Source: an uncultured bacterium (GTDB lineage: Bacteria > Desulfobacterota > Binatia > UBA1149 > CAITLU01). From it: DNA of 64,000 bases. The translations under genes and the position numbers were made by a program. The stretch is taken from the NCBI GenBank assembly GCA_903893315.1, contig CAITLU010000037.1, positions 1 through 64,000 of the forward strand, given 5' to 3'. The first letter of the stretch is position 1, and each line of letters begins with the position of its first letter. Below are positions 63,199-64,000 of this stretch, piece by piece. Below the pieces are notes generated by a model. The model worked only from the letters and a program-made list of their open reading frames with translations. It made no database searches and was not told where the DNA came from.

Positions 63199-63213
63199 GA
63201 CCTGAGGACGAGT

Positions 63214-63251
63214 CCCGCCTTGCGGCGGGAGTACCCCTGTGGTACTCCCGC
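63214..63251 (+). promoter_or_regulatory. mutually exclusive leader hairpins upstream of rimP-nusA
   Basis: Hairpin 1: CCCGCC (63214-63219) with GGCGGG (63224-63229). Hairpin 2: GCGGGAGTACC (63225-63235) with GGTACTCCCGC (63241-63251), a perfect 11-pair stem with a five-base loop. Bases 63225-63229 serve in both, so they cannot form at once. Hairpin 2 is stronger. A terminator follows 20 bases later. This layout looks like an attenuator; ligand or effector unknown. Confidence 0.55.
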
Positions 63252-63271
63252 GCCTTGTCGGGGCAGTTGAG

Positions 63272-63303
63272 GAGGTGGGCCCGGTGCCCGCCTCTTTTAG
63301 TTT
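63272..63303 (+). terminator. intrinsic terminator between greA and rimP (possible attenuator)
   Basis: GAGGTGGGC (63272-63280) with GCCCGCCTC (63286-63294), nine pairs including one wobble, loop five bases, followed by TTTTAGTTT. It may simply end the greA transcript, but it lies in the leader just after two competing hairpins and 37 bases before rimP, so transcriptional attenuation of rimP-nusA is possible. Confidence 0.8.
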
Positions 63304-63339
63304 GGAGCTTTTCTCTCGCTGCCCCGGCCTTGTCCGAGG

Positions 63340-63843
63340 GTGGAAGTGGGAACGAACGGCTCTAAGATCAGGGCGATCGCGGAGCCGATCGCCGCCGAAC
63401 GCGGACTCGAGGTGCTCGACGTCGAAGTGACGGCGAGTGGCTCGAGCCAGCTTGTATGTCTTTTCCTGGACACCGCGGACGGGTCCGGTCTGGTCAGCAT
63501 CGACGACTGTACGGCGGTGAGTCGTCGGCTCGGGGATGCTCTCGACGCGCATGAGGCCGTCCTAGGCCACTACATGCTCGAGGTTTCGTCGCCGGGTCTC
63601 AATCGTTTGTTGAAGACGCCCGCGCATTTCGCGAGGGTCGTCGGACAGAAGGTCCGGGTGAGAACGAACCGCGCAGAGGAAGGGCGCAGGACCCGGCTCG
63701 GTCGCCTTGTCGAGGTTGACGACGTTGACATCGTTGTCGTCGACGAAGCCGGTAACTCGGCACGGATCGCCCTGGCAGAGATAGACAAGGCCAATCTCGA
63801 GTTCGAGTTTGAGGCAAAGCCTGCGCCCCGTCGCCGGCGCTGA
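63340..63843 (+). CDS. rimP: ribosome maturation factor RimP
   Basis: 167 residues, GTG 63340 (GTG 63346 is better placed relative to a CCGAGGG). Two-domain RimP: N-terminal RAIAEPIAAERGLEVLDVEV, YMLEVSSPGLNRLLKTPAHF and C-terminal RLGRLVEVDDVDIVVVDEAG, IALAEIDKANLEFEF. Helps 30S maturation. Next gene is nusA, as in most bacteria (rimP-nusA-infB). Preceded by the structured leader and terminator. Confidence 0.94.
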   Translation: MEVGTNGSKIRAIAEPIAAERGLEVLDVEVTASGSSQLVCLFLDTADGSGLVSIDDCTAVSRRLGDALDAHEAVLGHYMLEVSSPGLNRLLKTPAHFARVVGQKVRVRTNRAEEGRRTRLGRLVEVDDVDIVVVDEAGNSARIALAEIDKANLEFEFEAKPAPRRRR

Positions 63844-63859
63844 GGCAGGAAGAAAAACA

Positions 63860-64000
63860 ATGCAACAACCAGAACTCCTCCGGGTCATCGACCAGGTCAG
63901 CAAGGAAAAAGGCATCGACCGCCAACTCGTCGTCGAGGCGGTCGAAGAAGCCATGAAGTCCGCGGCTCGAAAGACCTACGGCAACGACCTCAACATCGAG
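63860..64000 (+). CDS. nusA: NusA, transcription termination/antitermination factor (partial, N-terminus only)
   Basis: The first 47 codons are in the window: ELLRVIDQVSKEKGIDRQLV then VEAVEEAMKSAARKTYG, the NusA N-terminal RNA-polymerase-binding domain start. ATG at 63860 lies 16 bases after the rimP stop. The rest is beyond the edge. Together with RimP it forms the standard operon; NusA may itself act on the upstream terminator. Confidence 0.93.
   Translation, partial: MQQPELLRVIDQVSKEKGIDRQLVVEAVEEAMKSAARKTYGNDLNIE

Overview
This window is a GC-rich, gene-dense stretch of bacterial chromosome with mostly single-copy housekeeping genes. The organism is clearly Gram-negative: it encodes an outer-membrane lipid-transport system (MlaFED), lipoproteins with lipobox motifs, an outer-membrane-type DUF1329 protein and secDF-yajC. 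Two PlsB-type acyltransferases, a signal-peptide zinc phospholipase C, luciferase-like (probably F420-dependent) oxidoreductases, SCP-x thiolase/MaoC lipid genes and a lysine-rich H1-like protein together suggest a lineage of the old 'Deltaproteobacteria' sphere (Myxococcota, Desulfobacterota or Binatota). That placement is inference; no rRNA gene is present to settle it. No phage, plasmid, insertion sequence or CRISPR array was seen.

Layout. 1-1.8 kb: mlaF-mlaE-mlaD (minus, mlaD cut by the window edge). 1.9-9.8 kb: acs-cysS, a PAKP-rich lipoprotein, dinB, tRNA-Arg(TCG), a DUF1329 protein and an SDR. 10-15.8 kb: a GNAT, an LLM oxidoreductase, a minus-strand three-gene operon (DsrE-like; TusA-like/MetE-core fusion; Cys-rich TusA-like protein) and a thiolase. 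16-21.8 kb: a minus-strand phosphate operon in the order phoU-pstS-pstC-pstA-pstB-pstB, where PhoU carries a C-terminal pseudo-phosphatase domain and the two PstB proteins have complementary degenerate motifs. 21.9-28.9 kb: lipid and CoA-ester genes (hotdog thioesterase, TetR, gamma-carbonic anhydrase-like, two MaoC hydratases, SCP-x thiolase), SMP-30, a D-2-hydroxyacid dehydrogenase and a CMD protein. 29-33 kb: HAD-PlsC fusion and plsB, divergent. 33-40 kb: TetR, thioesterase, holA, an AAA-SPOR protein, a second LLM enzyme and a polyprenyl synthase. 40.2-44.6 kb: ferredoxin, flippase-like membrane protein, coaBC, zinc PLC and family-4 UDG, followed by a decayed slipin. 45-53 kb: queA-tgt-yajC-secD-secF, a methyltransferase, nadA and queG. 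53-59.5 kb: GT-like protein, DUF4149, HAD, trmI, two small zinc-ribbon proteins, an RluA-type pseudouridine synthase and a mannose-1-phosphate guanylyltransferase. 59.5-64 kb: second plsB, yqeY-like, greA, then a hairpin-rich leader before rimP-nusA (nusA cut by the edge).

The strongest candidates for undescribed biology are the DsrE / TusA-MetE / Cys-rich-TusA operon (11.7-14.3 kb), a possible sulfur-relay coupled to zinc-dependent thiol methyl transfer; the phosphate operon, with a predicted one-active-site PstB heterodimer and a PhoU fused to a dead ArsC/LMW-PTP domain; and the rimP-nusA leader, which has mutually exclusive hairpins ahead of an intrinsic terminator. Function statements for these are inference from motifs; no database or structure search was possible.
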